Assembly: GCA_963677815.1 (NCBI GenBank)
Contig: OY782499.1
Coordinates: 2,108,001-2,172,000 of the forward strand
Direction of reading: 5' to 3'
Origin: JAEKNW01 sp963677815
Lineage (GTDB): Bacteria > Cloacimonadota > Cloacimonadia > Cloacimonadales > JAFGVF01
DNA length: 64,000 nt
Part shown: positions 24,673-34,363 of the stretch, piece by piece
How positions within the stretch are numbered: position 1 is the first letter of the stretch
Layout: each line of letters begins with the position of its first letter
Notes under the pieces: generated by a model
What the model saw: the letters and a program-made list of their open reading frames with translations, nothing else
Told to the model about the DNA's origin: nothing
Databases searched by the model: none
Translations under genes and position numbers: made by a program

Positions 24673-25790
24673 TGTTTGAATATGCCCTAGAAACAGAAAT
24701 CAAGCTAGAACGTTATCCTTTATTAACTAATGATAATTTTCTGGCTTGGGATTCTGCTGATGAATATATAATCAATGAAGTAAGCAATAACTATAGCAAT
24801 TTATCCAGAGTCTTAATTATTGAAGATGACTTTGGAGCAATTTCGCTTGGGATTCAGGCTGAAGAAATCTTTTTAGTCAATGATTCAATTCTTTCTCAAA
24901 AAGGTATCAAACATAATTTACAGATTAATAATAAGAAAGTCTCTAACACAACTTTTATTTCCCCTTACGATTCCTTTCCCTCAGATATTGATTTGATAAT
25001 AATCAAAATTCCGAAAATTAACAAGTATTTAGAATTCTTACTTAACAAAGTAAATAAAACATACAATGCTAAGACTAAGATTATTTTAGGGGCAAGAGTT
25101 AAGTACTTAAATTCTACTATATATAGTTATTGCAAACTATACTTATCGGACTTTTGCTATTCACTATCTTGGAAGAAATCAAAAATTATTACAGCTTCTC
25201 TTAAAGAAAATGTTGAGAAGAAAGATTTTGTAAAACATCTGGCAGCTTATGATTTGAATTTAATAAACTATCCTAATCTCTTTTCTAGTGATAAAGTTGA
25301 TATAGGTAGTAGCTTTCTTCTAGATAATCTGAATAAAATAAATTTCACAGATTCAATAAATAACATAATAGATCTTGGCTCTGCTAATGGCATTTTAGGA
25401 CTTACTATACATAAAATTTTACCAGACTCAAAGCTGTGGTTAACTGATATAACATATTCAGCTCTTGAATCAGCTAAAGCAAGTGTGGAAAGTTCATACT
25501 TTGATTCCAACAAAGTTTTTTTTAAGATTGATAACTCCCTTGATTCCTTTGAGGATAACTTTGCAGACCTCATCGTTATAAATCCTCCTTTTCATGAGAA
25601 TCATAAAGTATCAATCCAAACTACACTAAAAATCTTTGAGGATTGTTTTAGAGTTATGAAGAAATCTGCACAGCTTCTTATAATTGCTAACAAACATCTG
25701 GGCTACCATAAACACTTAAAGTCCTATTTCTCAGACATATCTATATTAGATAGCAATCAAAAATTCTATATTCTAACTGCAGTGAAGTAA
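24672..25790 (+). CDS. RsmC/RlmG-like class I methyltransferase
   Basis: 372-residue protein with two tandem Rossmann-like halves, as in RsmC and RlmG (16S G1207 and 23S G1835 N2-methylation). The C-terminal half is the active one: IIDLGSANGILGL, then VINPPFHENH and LIIANKHLGYHK. The N-terminal half has lost SAM motifs, as in the family. NPPFH favours RlmG slightly, but I leave the symbol open. Confidence 0.82.
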   Translation: MFEYALETEIKLERYPLLTNDNFLAWDSADEYIINEVSNNYSNLSRVLIIEDDFGAISLGIQAEEIFLVNDSILSQKGIKHNLQINNKKVSNTTFISPYDSFPSDIDLIIIKIPKINKYLEFLLNKVNKTYNAKTKIILGARVKYLNSTIYSYCKLYLSDFCYSLSWKKSKIITASLKENVEKKDFVKHLAAYDLNLINYPNLFSSDKVDIGSSFLLDNLNKINFTDSINNIIDLGSANGILGLTIHKILPDSKLWLTDITYSALESAKASVESSYFDSNKVFFKIDNSLDSFEDNFADLIVINPPFHENHKVSIQTTLKIFEDCFRVMKKSAQLLIIANKHLGYHKHLKSYFSDISILDSNQKFYILTAVK

Positions 25791-25814
25791 CTATTACTTA
25801 TCTAAAAAATATTC

Positions 25815-25872
25815 CTTGATTGTTACTATCTCAAATAATCATTGGGTTTTTATTGAGTAAGTAACAATCAAG
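25815..25872. repeat. 58-bp imperfect palindromic intergenic repeat, copy 2
   Basis: Arms CTTGATTGTTACT and AGTAACAATCAAG with an AT-rich middle. It aligns gap-free over 58 bp with the reverse complements of copy 1 (45/58) and copy 3 (45/58). It lies 25 bp past the RlmG-like gene and about 45 bp before the next promoter. Confidence 0.85.
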
Positions 25873-25917
25873 AAAGGATAAATAAAACTTAATTTTACTT
25901 TTTAAATGAAAAAAAGA

Positions 25918-25946
25918 TTGACTTTATACAGTATCTTTTATAGAAT
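25918..25946 (+). promoter_or_regulatory. Promoter of the sugar-binding lipoprotein-thrS run
   Basis: TTGACT (25918-25923), 17-bp spacer, TAGAAT (25941-25946): one mismatch in each hexamer. It lies 36 bp before the start codon. Confidence 0.72.
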
Positions 25947-25982
25947 GATTATAAATATGAAAAATGTAATCTTGGAGAAAAT

Positions 25983-27284
25983 ATGAAGAAAATTCTTATC
26001 ATTATAACTATAATTTTCAGTCTATTTCTACTATCTTGTGGGAAGAGTGAGGTAAGTTCTAATAAAACAACATTATTGTTCTGGCATTCTATGGGAGGAC
26101 CTCTTGGTTCAGCTTTAAATAAATTAATCCAAGAATTTAACGATAGTCAGAAAGAAATAAAGGTTGAAGGTGTTTCAGTTGGAAATTACACAGCTTTAAC
26201 TCAAAAGCTGACAGCTTCTATACAAGCAGGAAATCAACCTGATCTTGCTCAGTTATATGAAAACTCAACTGTTGATTATATAAAATCAGGTGTGTTAGTT
26301 CCAGTTCAAAAGTTCATTGACCTTGACCAAGACCTTTTAGAAGATATTAATAATGATTTCTTCCTAGTATTTATCTCCAGCAATACCTATGAAGGTAAAT
26401 TATGGACCTTTCCTTTCAACAAGAGTGTAAGGGTACTCTACTATAACAAAGATATGTTCTTAAGATATGGCTTCGATCCTGAGGATACACCTCAATCCTG
26501 GTCAGAATTTATAGAATACTCAAAAATAATCTGTGCAGAAAGAGATGAAAATGGTGACCCTTATGTATATTTAACTAATATTAATAGTTCTGCTACTCAG
26601 TTAGTTAATCTTATTCTACAGGCTGGTGGTGAAATTTATGATGGACATAGAGCTAGATTTAATAGTCCAGAAGGTATAGAAGCTTTAAAATACCTTAGAA
26701 GTCTTGTTGTTGATTCAAATGTTGCTTATATTTCTGAAGGTTATGAAGGACAAAATGATTTTCTAGCTTCAAAAGTAGCTATGTATGAAGGGTCAAGTGT
26801 TTCCATGGCCTTTATGTCTGGTCAAAACAAACTAAAATTTAATGTTGGAATATCTCCAATTCCTAGTTTTCGAACGCAAAAAAACGTTATCAGTGGGACA
26901 AATATAGCTATATTCAAGAGTAATCCTAAAAAAGAAGAAGCTGCTTGGAAATTTATCAAATGGTTAACGGATAAAGAACAAACAGCTCAATGGTCTTATG
27001 ATACCTACTATATGCCATTAAGAAAAAGTGCTTTAGTTGTTTCACCTTTAAAAGAAAGGTTAGAAAATAATTCAAACTTGTTTGATGTTTATGAGCAGTT
27101 AAATTATGCAGATACTGAACCGAGTATCTCAGAATGGAGAAAAACTAGAACAGATATAGAAAAATTCGTTTTAGAACCAATATATAATGAAAACAAAAAT
27201 CTATCGGATTCTGAGCTTAAAGCACTTCTAGATGAAGTTGCTAGAAGCTTAGATGAAAGAATAGCTGAAAATAAAAAAGATTAA
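25983..27284 (+). CDS. ABC transporter sugar-type solute-binding lipoprotein
   Basis: 433-residue extracellular solute-binding protein of the UgpB/MalE class. Residues 1-20 are a lipoprotein signal with lipobox LLSC. Then LLFWHSMGG and a hinge pattern typical of family 1 binding proteins: QAGNQPDLAQLYENST, WTFPFNKSVRVLYYNKDMF and WKFIKWLTD. Ligand is unknown; glycerol-3-phosphate or an oligosaccharide is the usual range. No permease or ATPase gene is adjacent; thrS follows after 16 bp. Confidence 0.87.
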   Translation: MKKILIIITIIFSLFLLSCGKSEVSSNKTTLLFWHSMGGPLGSALNKLIQEFNDSQKEIKVEGVSVGNYTALTQKLTASIQAGNQPDLAQLYENSTVDYIKSGVLVPVQKFIDLDQDLLEDINNDFFLVFISSNTYEGKLWTFPFNKSVRVLYYNKDMFLRYGFDPEDTPQSWSEFIEYSKIICAERDENGDPYVYLTNINSSATQLVNLILQAGGEIYDGHRARFNSPEGIEALKYLRSLVVDSNVAYISEGYEGQNDFLASKVAMYEGSSVSMAFMSGQNKLKFNVGISPIPSFRTQKNVISGTNIAIFKSNPKKEEAAWKFIKWLTDKEQTAQWSYDTYYMPLRKSALVVSPLKERLENNSNLFDVYEQLNYADTEPSISEWRKTRTDIEKFVLEPIYNENKNLSDSELKALLDEVARSLDERIAENKKD

Positions 27285-27300
27285 TTAATGGAGAAAATAG

Positions 27301-29208
27301 ATGAGTTTAAAAATAAAATTACCTGATGGTGCAATAAAAGAATTCGAAGAAAATGTAAAAGTTATTGATGTTGCTAGAAGTATTAGTGATGGACTTGCTA
27401 ACTCTTCTTTAGCCGGTATTGTTAATGGCAAGAAAGTTGATTTAGATTATGAAATTTGCCAAGATGCAGAAGTTTCTATTATTACTTTTAAGTCTGAAGA
27501 AGGACCAGAAATTTACTGGCATTCAACTGCTCATTTAATGGCTCAAGCTGTTAAACAATTATTTCCTGAAGTAAAAGTAACAATTGGACCAGCAATCGAT
27601 AACGGTTTTTACTATGATTTCGATAGCGAAAAAGCATTTTCTGACTCTGATTTAGAAAAAATTGAACAAAGAATGAAAGAACTCTCAAATGAAAAACTTC
27701 CTTATGTTAGAAAAGAAGTTTCTCGTAATGAAGCTATGGAAATTTTTAAAGCAATGGATGAACCATATAAATTAGAAATATTATCAGAAATCCCTGAAGA
27801 TGAAGTATTATCTTTATACAGTCAAGGAGATTTCACTGATTTATGTAGAGGTCCTCACTTATCACATACTGGTAAAATTAAGGCTTTTAAATTACTTCGT
27901 TCTTCTGGAGCTTATTGGAGAGGTAACGAAAACAATAAAATGCTTAAGAGAATATATGGTATCTCTTTCCCTTCAAAAAAAGAATTAAAAGTTTATCTTA
28001 ATAATTTAGAAGAAGCTAAAAAGAGAGACCATAGAAAAATTGGTAAGGAACTAGATTTATTTTCTATCAATGATGATATTGGACCAGGTTTAGTACTTTG
28101 GCATCCAAAAGGTGCTATGATTAGACATCAAATTGAGACTTTCTGGAAAGAACAACATCTTGAGTATGGTTATAACTTAGTTTATACTCCGCATATTGGT
28201 AAAGGTCAATTGTGGGAAACTAGTGGTCACTTATCTTTTTATAAAGATGGAATGTATGATTCTATGGAGATGGATGGAATTGACTATTATGTTAAACCTA
28301 TGAACTGTCCTTTCCATATAATGATTTATAAGTCATCAAAAAGATCTTATCGTGATTTACCAATGAAACTTGCAGAATTAGGTACTGTTTATCGTAATGA
28401 ATTATCTGGAGCTTTACATGGTTTAATGCGGGTAAGAGGATTTACCCAAGATGATGCTCATATCATTTGTACTCCAGATCAATTAGAAGAGGAAGTTGAA
28501 AAATTGTTAGATTTCTCTCTAATGGTTCTAGGCAAATTTGGTTTTGAGAATTTTGAAATTTACCTTTCAACTATGCCTGAGAAATCAGTTGGTGATCCTA
28601 ATGAATGGCAAGCTGCAACAGAATCTTTGCGTAAAGCTATCGAAAAGCATAATCTAGATTATAAAATTGATGAAGGTGGCGGTGCTTTCTATGGACCAAA
28701 AATCGATATTAAGATTAAAGATGCTTTAGATAGATCTTGGCAATGCACAACAATCCAATTCGATTTTAACTTACCTACACGCTTTGATATGGATTATATT
28801 GGTAGTGATAACAAACCTCATCGTCCTTATATGATTCATAGAGCTCTATTAGGTTCGATTGAAAGATTCTTCGGTACACTTATTGAATACCATGCAGGCA
28901 ATTTTCCTGTCTGGCTTTGCCCTGTACAAGTTAAAGTCTTACCTATTTCAGATGCAACATCTGAATACGCTAATGAAGTTTTAGAAGCTCTAAAAAAACG
29001 TGGAATTCGTGCTCAAATTGATGAAAGATCAGAAAAAATTAATTTCAAAGTTCGTGAAGCTGAAATGGAAAAAATTCCTTATATGTTTGTTGTCGGTGGT
29101 AAAGAAGCAGAGGAAGCTTCAGTATCAGTAAGAAGACACACTAAAGGTAATCTTGGAGTCATCAAATTAGAAGATGCAATAAATTTAGTACTTGAAGATA
29201 AAGAATAA
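27301..29208 (+). CDS. thrS: Threonyl-tRNA synthetase
   Basis: ThrRS charges tRNA-Thr. Domains in order: TGS (residues 1-60), the editing domain with HSTAHLMAQAV at about 78, the class II catalytic core with MNCPFHIMIY (zinc Cys), FTQDDAHIFC-like RGFTQDDAHII and HRALLGSIERF, and the anticodon-binding domain starting near PVQVKVLPI. The 635-residue length is that of full-length bacterial ThrRS. GGAG lies 7 nt before the start. Confidence 0.97.
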   Translation: MSLKIKLPDGAIKEFEENVKVIDVARSISDGLANSSLAGIVNGKKVDLDYEICQDAEVSIITFKSEEGPEIYWHSTAHLMAQAVKQLFPEVKVTIGPAIDNGFYYDFDSEKAFSDSDLEKIEQRMKELSNEKLPYVRKEVSRNEAMEIFKAMDEPYKLEILSEIPEDEVLSLYSQGDFTDLCRGPHLSHTGKIKAFKLLRSSGAYWRGNENNKMLKRIYGISFPSKKELKVYLNNLEEAKKRDHRKIGKELDLFSINDDIGPGLVLWHPKGAMIRHQIETFWKEQHLEYGYNLVYTPHIGKGQLWETSGHLSFYKDGMYDSMEMDGIDYYVKPMNCPFHIMIYKSSKRSYRDLPMKLAELGTVYRNELSGALHGLMRVRGFTQDDAHIICTPDQLEEEVEKLLDFSLMVLGKFGFENFEIYLSTMPEKSVGDPNEWQAATESLRKAIEKHNLDYKIDEGGGAFYGPKIDIKIKDALDRSWQCTTIQFDFNLPTRFDMDYIGSDNKPHRPYMIHRALLGSIERFFGTLIEYHAGNFPVWLCPVQVKVLPISDATSEYANEVLEALKKRGIRAQIDERSEKINFKVREAEMEKIPYMFVVGGKEAEEASVSVRRHTKGNLGVIKLEDAINLVLEDKE

Positions 29209-29232
29209 AATATTCAGCAATGAAATATGAAT

Positions 29233-29262
29233 AATGCGGGTTTTTATCCCGCATTATTTTCT
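29233..29262 (+). terminator. Intrinsic terminator of thrS
   Basis: Stem AATGCGGG paired with CCCGCATT, 7-nt loop, followed by ATTTTCT. It lies just before the kdsD ribosome binding site, so it probably attenuates rather than ends transcription. Confidence 0.75.
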
Positions 29263-29277
29263 AATAGGGGTAATTTA

Positions 29278-30243
29278 ATGGATAAGTATATTAACGATTT
29301 TAAAAATGAACTATTAAGGCAATCTGATGCTCTAAAGCAAGCCTATAATAGAATTGATGATAGTGTAGTAATTGCTTTGGATATCTTAATATCTTGTAAA
29401 GGTAAAGTAGTAGTTACTGGTATGGGAAAGGCTGGTTTAATTGGAAGAAAGATTTCTGCTACCTTGGCAAGCACTGGTACTACTTCAATATTCCTGCATC
29501 CAGCAGAAGGCATTCATGGTGATTTAGGTATGCTTCAAAAAAATGATGTAGTTATTGCTATCTCTAATAGTGGAAATACGGAAGAGGTTATTTCTATTAT
29601 ACCTTACATTAAGTTTAACAATATCCCTTTAATAGCCTTAACTGGTAATATGGATTCTAAATTAGCTAAACATGCAGATGTATCATTAGATTGCTCTGTC
29701 CCTAAAGATTATGAACAATTAGGTTTAGTTCCAACTGCTTCAACAACGGTAGAGCTTGCCATGGGTGACGCTCTTGCTGTCGCTCTCTTGAAGAAACGTA
29801 ATTTTGCTCTTGAAGATTATGCTAAGTTTCATCCAGGAGGTTCGATTGGTAAAAAACTATTACTAAAAGTAAGTGATTTAATGCATAAAGGACCTGAGAT
29901 TCCTCTAACTGACCATACCAAAACAATGGATATTGCTATTATGGAAATGACCAGTAAAAAACTTGGTTGTACTTTGGTAACTCAAGCTGGCCAAGTCATT
30001 GGTATTGTTACTGATGGTGATTTGAGAAGGTTCTTACAAAATGGCAATTCCGACATAAAAACATTTCCTGTCCTAGAAGCAATGACCAAGAATCCCAAGT
30101 TTATTTTTGCAGACAAGTTAGCTGTTGAAGCTTTAAATTTAATGGAGCAATATAATATAACAGTTTTACCAGTTTTGAATAATGAAAAACAAGCTGCTGG
30201 CCTTATCCATCTTCATGATCTAATTAAAGCCGGGGTTGTTTAA
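29278..30243 (+). CDS. Arabinose-5-phosphate isomerase (KdsD/KpsF family)
   Basis: Converts D-ribulose 5-phosphate to D-arabinose 5-phosphate, the first step toward Kdo of LPS. It has an N-terminal SIS domain (GKVVVTGMGKAGLIGRKI, ISNSGNTEEV) and two C-terminal CBS domains (about residues 200-320, MHKGPEIPL..., MTKNPKFIF...). ATG at 29278 is used: AGGGG precedes it, while an in-frame ATG at 29227 would place the thrS terminator hairpin inside the coding region. 321 residues. Confidence 0.92.
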   Translation: MDKYINDFKNELLRQSDALKQAYNRIDDSVVIALDILISCKGKVVVTGMGKAGLIGRKISATLASTGTTSIFLHPAEGIHGDLGMLQKNDVVIAISNSGNTEEVISIIPYIKFNNIPLIALTGNMDSKLAKHADVSLDCSVPKDYEQLGLVPTASTTVELAMGDALAVALLKKRNFALEDYAKFHPGGSIGKKLLLKVSDLMHKGPEIPLTDHTKTMDIAIMEMTSKKLGCTLVTQAGQVIGIVTDGDLRRFLQNGNSDIKTFPVLEAMTKNPKFIFADKLAVEALNLMEQYNITVLPVLNNEKQAAGLIHLHDLIKAGVV

Positions 30244-30244
30244 G

Positions 30245-30682
30245 GTGAAGTTATTAATTCAAAGGGTTGCTAGTTCTTCAGTAACTGTTAATAACCAACT
30301 AATATCTTCAATAAATAAGGGATTATTAGTTTTTATTGGTGTTTCATCTACAGATGATGGAAGTGAAATAGAATGGTTAGTTAATAAATTACTAAACTTA
30401 AGAGTCTTTGAAGATGTCAGTGGTAAAATGAACCTTTCTGTAAATGATTTGGATTTAGATGTTATGATAATTTCACAGTTTACTCTTTATGCAGATTGTA
30501 AGAAAGGCCGTCGGCCAGATTTCACTCATGCTGCTAAACCCGAAATTGCTGAAGAACTTTATAATAAATTTTTAGAAGATGTAACTAACAAATATAAAGC
30601 ACCAAAAACTGGTATTTTTGGTGCTGATATGAAAATTTCATTATTAAACGATGGACCTGTTACTATTATTCTTGAGAAGTAG
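30245..30682 (+). CDS. dtd: D-aminoacyl-tRNA deacylase
   Basis: DTD hydrolyses D-amino acids wrongly attached to tRNA. The GTG at 30245 gives the family N terminus MKLLIQRVASSSVTV; an in-frame TTG nine bases earlier overlaps kdsD. The motifs SQFTLYADCKKGRRPDF (SQFTL) and DGPVTI (the cross-subunit GP motif) are intact. 145 residues, normal. Its 3' end overlaps the convergent gene by 17 bp. Confidence 0.95.
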   Translation: MKLLIQRVASSSVTVNNQLISSINKGLLVFIGVSSTDDGSEIEWLVNKLLNLRVFEDVSGKMNLSVNDLDLDVMIISQFTLYADCKKGRRPDFTHAAKPEIAEELYNKFLEDVTNKYKAPKTGIFGADMKISLLNDGPVTIILEK

Positions 30683-31766
30683 AGCCTTCTTCTTGACTAT
30701 CTTTGCTTGAGTCATCTTGGTCATTATCAGATTCTTCTAACTTATATACATCTCTTTCTTCAAGAAGCATATTCTCTTTTTCTAATTTTTTTCTTTCTTT
30801 TTTCTCAGCTTTCTCTCTTTCTCTATCTTGCTTTGCTTTCAATTTAGCTAATCTTTTAGCATCTCGCTCAGCTTTTTCAGCTAACTGAGCTTGCAGTTTA
30901 TCTTTAGCATCATCACCTCGATAGAATTCATCATCAATTTCTTCATAACCTTCATAGTAAATTTCTCTTTTTAAAACAAGTTCCTCAACCCCACCAAAAT
31001 CATCTGACTTCTCAAAAACTGTTTCTAAAGTTAATCTATTTAGAATATCATATTCGAAATTCTCCACAATTGATTTATTTGTCTTAAAATCAATTGTAGC
31101 CTTTTTGATTAAATTATTATTATCATCATAATCATATTCAACAACTGTAATTAATGTATCAAGATAATCAACTTTTCTTTGAGATTCTATATTATTGTTA
31201 TCATCATAATAAAAGTAGTCAAAATAGACTGGAAAACCATCATAATCGTTAGTAATGATTTTTTCAATTCTTCCATCTGGATACTTGTATTTTACGTCAG
31301 TATATAGAGGATAACCAGCATCATTATAATAATTATAAGTAGAAATATTAGTATTAGGATCTGTTGTACTAATAACTCTTCTTAATAACCTTCCACCCCA
31401 TGCGTAAAGGGTTTCTTCTGTATCACCATGATTTTCTAAATATTTAGTAGTAAATCTTTCAGTAATGACATTATGAGTGCTATAAAATGTTCTAACATCT
31501 AAAGAATCAGAATAAGAATAAGTGTAATAACCCTGATAAGAATTATTACCTCCATAACTCTGAATTTCTTCAATTCTGCCTTCATTATCAAACTTATAGA
31601 AATTTTTAGTTACGATATAGGTTCTTTTTAAATCATACTCAGGTAAAATTCGATGGGTTTTTACATAACACTCTTCTACATCAGTGAATAATTCTAAGGG
31701 TAATTCTTGACTAATCAAAAGCTTAATCAAAATTAAAAACATAGTAACTAAAAATATTTTTTTCAT
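30666..31766 (-). CDS. Secreted YD-repeat-like protein with charged coiled-coil tail
   Basis: 366 residues: signal peptide (MKKIFLVTMFLILIKLLIS), then about 240 residues of Tyr/Asp/Asn-rich beta repeats (YYDDNNNIESQRK, YDYDDNNNLIKKA, YDILNRLTL) resembling RHS/YD strands, then a Lys/Glu/Ala-rich segment (residues about 285-345) that should form a coiled coil, and an acidic Ser-rich end. ATG at 31766 has AAGGAC upstream and begins the signal peptide. Function unknown; it lacks an RHS core-type autoprotease, so it is not a full RHS toxin. Confidence 0.65.
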   Translation of the reverse strand: MKKIFLVTMFLILIKLLISQELPLELFTDVEECYVKTHRILPEYDLKRTYIVTKNFYKFDNEGRIEEIQSYGGNNSYQGYYTYSYSDSLDVRTFYSTHNVITERFTTKYLENHGDTEETLYAWGGRLLRRVISTTDPNTNISTYNYYNDAGYPLYTDVKYKYPDGRIEKIITNDYDGFPVYFDYFYYDDNNNIESQRKVDYLDTLITVVEYDYDDNNNLIKKATIDFKTNKSIVENFEYDILNRLTLETVFEKSDDFGGVEELVLKREIYYEGYEEIDDEFYRGDDAKDKLQAQLAEKAERDAKRLAKLKAKQDREREKAEKKERKKLEKENMLLEERDVYKLEESDNDQDDSSKDSQEEGSTSQE

Positions 31767-31844
31767 TATTAAGTCCTTTATCAATGACTTTTTTGTAAAT
31801 ACATAATGTATCTTTTAGAATATCTTATATACTCAAATATTCTT

Positions 31845-32444
31845 TTATTCTACTAAAATATTAAGACTATCAGGATTATTTATAGTATTAAGAGAATCAA
31901 TGTCACTCTCTAAATCTTCAAACTCAGATTCTATGAATAAGATAACTTCACTGCCCTTTAGAAGTTTAGTACCTACTTCTGGTTCAACTTCCACAACTGT
32001 ATTCTGTTCATATAATCCATAATTCTTTTTTATAAATTTTACTTCGAGTCCTATTTGCTTTAATTTAGATGATGCATTAATAGCATTATCTTCTATAACT
32101 AAAGGCACAACTACCAGTTGTCCTCCACCAGATACTTCTAATTTTATCCTGCTATTGTTTTTTACAATCTTTCCAGCCTTAGGAAATTGTGAAATTATAG
32201 TTCTATCAGGATATTTCGGAGTCTTTACCCATTCTATAGCTAAAGAATCGTTAACAATAAATCCACTTTTCTTAAGAATGTTCTTAGCATCAGTCAAATC
32301 AAGTTCAACAACATTTGGTACTTTTAAAGATTTACCAATATCTAATTTAACTGGAATTAATATCTTAGTTGTTAAAAGCAAAACAACTATTATAAATATA
32401 ATAAACAAAATTACTGCAATTGCAAATGCTTTTAAGTGTCTCAT
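31845..32444 (-). CDS. Membrane-anchored protein with two PASTA domains
   Basis: 199 residues: N-terminal membrane helix (residues 7-28), then two PASTA-type domains (VPNVVELDLTDAKNILKKSG and VPLVIEDNAINASSKLKQIG), and an acidic tail. PASTA domains bind peptidoglycan or beta-lactams in kinases and PBPs; here there is no kinase or transpeptidase. It follows rsmB by 3 bp with its GAGG inside rsmB, so it is co-expressed. Confidence 0.85.
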   Translation of the reverse strand: MRHLKAFAIAVILFIIFIIVVLLLTTKILIPVKLDIGKSLKVPNVVELDLTDAKNILKKSGFIVNDSLAIEWVKTPKYPDRTIISQFPKAGKIVKNNSRIKLEVSGGGQLVVVPLVIEDNAINASSKLKQIGLEVKFIKKNYGLYEQNTVVEVEPEVGTKLLKGSEVILFIESEFEDLESDIDSLNTINNPDSLNILVE

Positions 32445-32447
32445 ATC

Positions 32448-33764
32448 TTAACTTTTCCTCTTTAATTTAGCTCCAAAAGAACCGTCCATAAGATGGACAT
32501 GAGGTATGGTTTTTAGATAACCATTGCGAGTATAAGTCGCATCAATGAAATTACTAGCATCAACTAATTCAAAGTTTGGATGTTTTTTGAGAAAAGCTTC
32601 TATTTGCTGTTCATTTTCAACAGGGTTCATGGTGCAAGTAGAGTAAATTAAATAACCTTCAAGTCTAACAAATTTAGAAGCATAATTTAGAATCGAGCTT
32701 TGTAATTTTAAGAGTTCGTTGTACTTCTGGTGAGATTGCCATCTAAGTTCTGATTTCTTACCTAATACTCCCCAGCCAGAACAAGGTACATCTAACAAGA
32801 CTTTATCATAAGCTGGAGCAATAGGGCCATACTTAAGAGCATCACTTGTTATCAATTTTATATTGGTTAACTGAAGTCTTTCGACAGCCTGTTTAATTAA
32901 TTTAACTTTCTTAGGGAACTTATCAATGGCAATAATTTGACCTGTATTGTTTAGTAATTCTGCCATGTAAGTTGATTTACCTCCAGGACCAGCAAACATA
33001 TCTAAGATATTATCTTCTTTATTTGGAGATATCAAATCAACTACTAAAGCAGCAGCTGCATCTTGAATAGAATAATAACCTTCAGAAAAGGCTACATCAT
33101 CTAAGATAACTTGAGCTTTATCGGCTTTAAACACATTTTTAACCCCAGGATATGTAGTTAATTTAACACCCCTTTTCTCAAAGTAAGGAATGAGTTTCTC
33201 TATAGATGTTGCAGTATTATTAACTCTAATATTGATTTCGGGAAATTCGTTGAAGTACATTGCTAAATATTCAGTGTCTTCAACTCCAAAGATAGGTATC
33301 CATTTTTCAATTAATTCTTTAGGATAAGAATGTTCTATTGATATTCTTGTAATATCATCTGTTGGTAATTCTATTTCAGGATTCCTTAGATAATTCCTTA
33401 ATACTGCATTCACAAAATCTGCTGTATTTTGGCTAAACATGTCCTTAGCTAACTCAACAGTAGTGTCAACCGCAGAATGGTCAGGTACACTATCTAAATA
33501 TTTTATCTGGAACAAACCTAGATATAATAAAATTTTAATCTTTAAATCTGTCTTTTTATACTTACTTTCATCTGTTAGATGCTGGCAGATATACTCTAAA
33601 AGTAATTTTCTCTTAATAACACCTTTAACTAAAGTATAAAAGAACTCATGATTGCCATTATTCTTCTTTATTTTTTTTGCTTCGTTGTTTAATAAACTTG
33701 ATGACATTTCATTATCTTTCAGAACTTTATTAATAACCTTATAAGCATGTTTTCTTTCTAACAT
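32448..33764 (-). CDS. rsmB: 16S rRNA (cytosine(967)-C(5))-methyltransferase
   Basis: RsmB methylates C967 of 16S rRNA. The NusB-like RNA-binding domain takes up residues 1-135, then the Fmu methyltransferase domain: LDMFAGPGGKSTYMAE for SAM, DVPCSGWG with one Cys and STCTMNPVENE with the catalytic Cys. 438 residues, as usual. It starts 2 bp after ruvA. Confidence 0.94.
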   Translation of the reverse strand: MLERKHAYKVINKVLKDNEMSSSLLNNEAKKIKKNNGNHEFFYTLVKGVIKRKLLLEYICQHLTDESKYKKTDLKIKILLYLGLFQIKYLDSVPDHSAVDTTVELAKDMFSQNTADFVNAVLRNYLRNPEIELPTDDITRISIEHSYPKELIEKWIPIFGVEDTEYLAMYFNEFPEINIRVNNTATSIEKLIPYFEKRGVKLTTYPGVKNVFKADKAQVILDDVAFSEGYYSIQDAAAALVVDLISPNKEDNILDMFAGPGGKSTYMAELLNNTGQIIAIDKFPKKVKLIKQAVERLQLTNIKLITSDALKYGPIAPAYDKVLLDVPCSGWGVLGKKSELRWQSHQKYNELLKLQSSILNYASKFVRLEGYLIYSTCTMNPVENEQQIEAFLKKHPNFELVDASNFIDATYTRNGYLKTIPHVHLMDGSFGAKLKRKS

Positions 33765-33766
33765 TT

Positions 33767-34363
33767 TTAACCCTTTTTATAAAGATTTTTGATACTTTTC
33801 TTAATTAAATCTTCTAGTCCAATACTTGCATCTTGAGAGATGATATCCTGCAAAGTACTACGTATTTCAAAAGCCTTATAACCAAGTGTTAATAAGGCAA
33901 TTTCTGCTTCTTTTGCAACATCATTTAACTTTATACTCCCAATGTCACTACTTGGAATCTGAATTTCGCTCACTTTATCTTTAAGTTCAATAATTAATCT
34001 TTGTGCTGTTTTCTTACCCAAACCAGGTACTTTAGCAAGTAATGAATAATCATCACTTAAAATTGAATTAACTATTGATATAACCGGTAAGGATGATAGC
34101 ATAGATAAAGCTATTTTGGGTCCGACTCTAGATATTGATATCAGTTGTCGAAATAAGCTTTTCTCTTCTGGGGATATAAATCCAAATAATCTCGTACCTT
34201 CATCATTTTGATAGTAATGTATAAGTAATTTTACATCTTTTAATTCTCGAATTTTCTCATAGGTACTTAAAGGTATTTCAACTTCATAACCAACACCAGA
34301 ACAATCTATTACACAATATACTGGATTAAGTTCTGTAATTTGACCATGTAGGTAATTAAACAT
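33767..34363 (-). CDS. ruvA: Holliday junction DNA helicase subunit RuvA
   Basis: RuvA binds four-way junctions and loads RuvB. The N-terminal OB fold (MFNYLHGQITELNP), two HhH motifs (SRVGPKIALSML and KVPGLGKKTAQRLIIELKDK) and the C-terminal RuvB-binding domain with ALLTLGYKAFE are present. 198 residues. The start overlaps the methyltransferase stop as TAATG. ruvB is not in the window. Confidence 0.95.
   Translation of the reverse strand: MFNYLHGQITELNPVYCVIDCSGVGYEVEIPLSTYEKIRELKDVKLLIHYYQNDEGTRLFGFISPEEKSLFRQLISISRVGPKIALSMLSSLPVISIVNSILSDDYSLLAKVPGLGKKTAQRLIIELKDKVSEIQIPSSDIGSIKLNDVAKEAEIALLTLGYKAFEIRSTLQDIISQDASIGLEDLIKKSIKNLYKKG

Noticed and set aside
29227..29277. Longer kdsD starting at 29227
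   Set aside because: The extension spans the thrS terminator hairpin and has no ribosome binding site; 29278 has a good one.
30666..31766. RHS/polymorphic toxin
   Set aside because: Only a few YD-like strands; no RHS core, protease motif, toxin domain or immunity gene nearby.
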